From an uncultured SAR116 cluster alpha proteobacterium (lineage in GTDB: Bacteria > Pseudomonadota > Alphaproteobacteria > Puniceispirillales > Marisalimonadaceae), in the NCBI GenBank assembly GCA_902615325.1, contig CACMOJ010000007.1, forward strand, positions 1-64,000: 64,000 bases of DNA, written 5' to 3'. How positions within the stretch are numbered: position 1 is the first letter of the stretch; each line of letters starts with the position of its first letter. Shown here piece after piece: positions 62,724 to 64,000 of the stretch. The position numbers and the translations under genes are program-made. Below the pieces are notes generated by a model. That model searched no databases, had not been told where the DNA came from, and saw only the letters and a list, made by a program, of their open reading frames with translations.

Positions 62724-63866
62724 ATGGAATTTAATTTATCTGAAGATTATAAAAATATACAGGAGATGGCAGCTTCATTTTCTGAAACCGAATTGATGCC
62801 TTTTGCATCTGAATGGGATCAAAAAGAGATTTTTCCAACTGATGTTTTAAAAAAATCAGCTGATCTAGGTTTGGCAGGTATTTACGTGAGTGAAAAGTTT
62901 GGAGGGTCAGGCTTAGATAGATTGTCAGCTGCTTTAGTTTTTGAACAACTTTCAAGAGGATGTGTTTCAACAGCTGCATATTTATCAATTCATAATATGG
63001 TTGCTTGGATGATTGATAGCGAAGGATCAAATGAATTAAAAGAAAAATTTATTCCACAATTATGCTCCATGAATTTATTTTCAAGTTACTGTTTAACTGA
63101 ATCAAGCTCAGGTTCAGATGCATCAGCATTAAAAACTACTGCTAAGCGAAAAAGTAATAGTCATTATGTTCTCAATGGATCAAAAAGTTTTATTTCCGGT
63201 GGGCCAACAAGTGATGTTTATGCTGTAATGTGCAGAACTGGTGAAGATGGTCCGAAAGGTATTTCATGTATATTAATTGAAAAAGATACTCCTGGCTTGT
63301 CATTTGGTAAAAATGAAAAGAAATTAGGCTGGAATAGTCAACATACTTCGACAGTTAATTTTGATAATTGTGAAGTGCCAATTGAAAATTTAGTAGGAAA
63401 TGAAGGTGACGGATTTAAGTTAGCAATGAAAGGTCTGGATGGTGGTAGAGTTAACATTGCAGCTTGTTCTATTGGAGGTGCAACTTTTGCGCTTGAGAAT
63501 ACAATTCAATATACATCAGAGAGGAAGCAGTTTGGTAAAAAAATAAATGAGTTTCAGGTAAGTCAATTTAAATTAGCTGATATGTCTACTGATTTAGAGG
63601 CTTCTAGATTAATGGTTTATAAAGCTGCAACAAGTATAGATAATAAAGACAGTGATGCTACAAAATACTGTGCAATGGCCAAGAGATTTGCAACAGATGC
63701 TTGTTTTGATATTTGTAATCAAGCTTTGCAACTTCACGGTGGTTATGGATATTTAAAAGATTTTCCTCTAGAGAGAGTGCTGAGGGATTTGCGAGTTCAT
63801 CAAATTTTAGAAGGAACAAATGAAATAATGAGATTAATAATCTCAAGAAAAATTTTGGATTTTTGA
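62724..63866 (+). CDS. Acyl-CoA dehydrogenase, isobutyryl-CoA dehydrogenase-like
   Basis: A 380-residue flavoprotein: LTESSSGSDASALKTTAKR, FISGGPTSDVYAVM, GLDGGRVNIAACSIGGA and the end LHGGYGYLKDFPLERVLRDLRVHQILEGTNEIMR with the catalytic Glu in EGTNE. The YGYLKD-x-P and RVHQILEGTNE form is closest to isobutyryl-CoA dehydrogenase (ACAD8) of valine breakdown. It follows the GMC gene by 19 bp and precedes a crotonase-family gene by 9 bp, consistent with a branched-chain acid operon. Confidence 0.9.
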   Translation: MEFNLSEDYKNIQEMAASFSETELMPFASEWDQKEIFPTDVLKKSADLGLAGIYVSEKFGGSGLDRLSAALVFEQLSRGCVSTAAYLSIHNMVAWMIDSEGSNELKEKFIPQLCSMNLFSSYCLTESSSGSDASALKTTAKRKSNSHYVLNGSKSFISGGPTSDVYAVMCRTGEDGPKGISCILIEKDTPGLSFGKNEKKLGWNSQHTSTVNFDNCEVPIENLVGNEGDGFKLAMKGLDGGRVNIAACSIGGATFALENTIQYTSERKQFGKKINEFQVSQFKLADMSTDLEASRLMVYKAATSIDNKDSDATKYCAMAKRFATDACFDICNQALQLHGGYGYLKDFPLERVLRDLRVHQILEGTNEIMRLIISRKILDF

Positions 63867-63875
63867 AGGAATAAT

Positions 63876-64000
63876 ATGAATGAAGAAATAATTTTAAAAT
63901 CTAATAATGGGGTAGGCATTATTACTTTAAACAGACCAGAAAGGCTAAACGCTTTAACGTATAATATTGTTCAAAAAATGAATGACTTTTTAGACAAATG
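63876..64000 (+). CDS. Crotonase-family gene, N-terminal part (cut by right edge), possible 3-hydroxyisobutyryl-CoA hydrolase
   Basis: Starts at ATG 63876 with AAGGA 5 bases upstream and remains open to the window end. The 41 visible residues include GVGIITLNRPERLNAL, the first strand of the enoyl-CoA hydratase fold. The NRP-x-x-LNAL pattern and the position after an isobutyryl-CoA-dehydrogenase-like gene suggest 3-hydroxyisobutyryl-CoA hydrolase or enoyl-CoA hydratase of valine degradation. Too short to decide. Confidence 0.75.
   Translation, partial: MNEEIILKSNNGVGIITLNRPERLNALTYNIVQKMNDFLDK

Noticed and set aside
1-64000. tRNA, rRNA, CRISPR arrays, insertion sequences or prophage
   Set aside because: Gaps were read for clover-leaf arms, repeated spacers, transposase motifs and terminal repeats; none were found. 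The phage-like amidase alone is not evidence of a prophage.

Overview
The window is strongly AT-rich and densely packed. It has no gap above about 283 bp, many overlapping start and stop codons, and frequent TTG starts. The right-hand housekeeping genes (a DUF1244 protein beside a MntR-type regulator, short pyrF, type I queF, SufE, acetoacetyl-CoA synthetase, a valine-type acyl-CoA pathway) suggest a streamlined, probably marine, low-GC alphaproteobacterium. That placement is inference from gene content and style. I saw no tRNA, rRNA, CRISPR array, transposase or prophage.

Positions 1 to about 42,500 form one large surface-polysaccharide (O-antigen or capsule type) region made of modules. (1) 1-2386: sugar C-methyltransferase (cut by the left edge), cupin, DegT aminotransferase and a GNA1-like acetyltransferase, read as a C-methylated, N-acylated amino sugar. 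(2) 2409-9255: two GT2 transferases, a CMAH-like metallo-beta-lactamase-fold enzyme, and a GDP-sugar set (GMD-like, GDP-fucose-synthase-like and a ColD-type 3-dehydratase) pointing to a 3,6-dideoxyhexose. manC at 42.5 kb can feed it with GDP-mannose. (3) 9344-16192: Wzy-type polymerase, GT4 and CgeB-type transferases, and an AsnB-type amidotransferase. (4) 16241-25459: a GDPD-like phosphodiesterase, a GT2, GtrA, a tandem-domain nucleotidyltransferase, a fusion of a membrane glycosyltransferase with a uridine-kinase-like domain, a HAD phosphatase, a class II aldolase and another GT-C enzyme. This block is the best candidate for an undescribed sugar or polyol activation and transfer system. (5) 25496-27513: a GT2 and a 2-oxoglutarate oxygenase. 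(6) 27657-34561: a UDP-L-FucNAc cassette (wbjB/wbjC/wbjD-wbuB type), a PglC-type initiating phosphoglycosyltransferase and a PglF/CapD-type membrane dehydratase. (7) 34555-39962: two large membrane GT-C-like proteins, a WbpV-like 4-reductase and a membrane-anchored GT2. No Wzx flippase or ABC exporter is visible.

Positions 39,959-43,552 are a minus-strand run, pyrC-manC-T7-lysozyme-type amidase-SH3/NlpC-P60 peptidase. The last gene is interrupted by a single in-frame TAA. The remainder (43,620-64,000) is mainly core metabolism: flavin reductase, pterin carbinolamine dehydratase, acetoacetyl-CoA synthetase, MFS carriers, queF, pyrF, DUF1244, mntR, an ArnT-like transferase, sufE, a TrmH-family methyltransferase, pgi, a GT2, a haloacid dehalogenase, an SDR, an APH-like kinase, an ECHDC3-like protein, a CoA-binding/MetY fusion, a GMC oxidoreductase, an isobutyryl-CoA-dehydrogenase-like enzyme and the start of a crotonase-family gene cut by the right edge.
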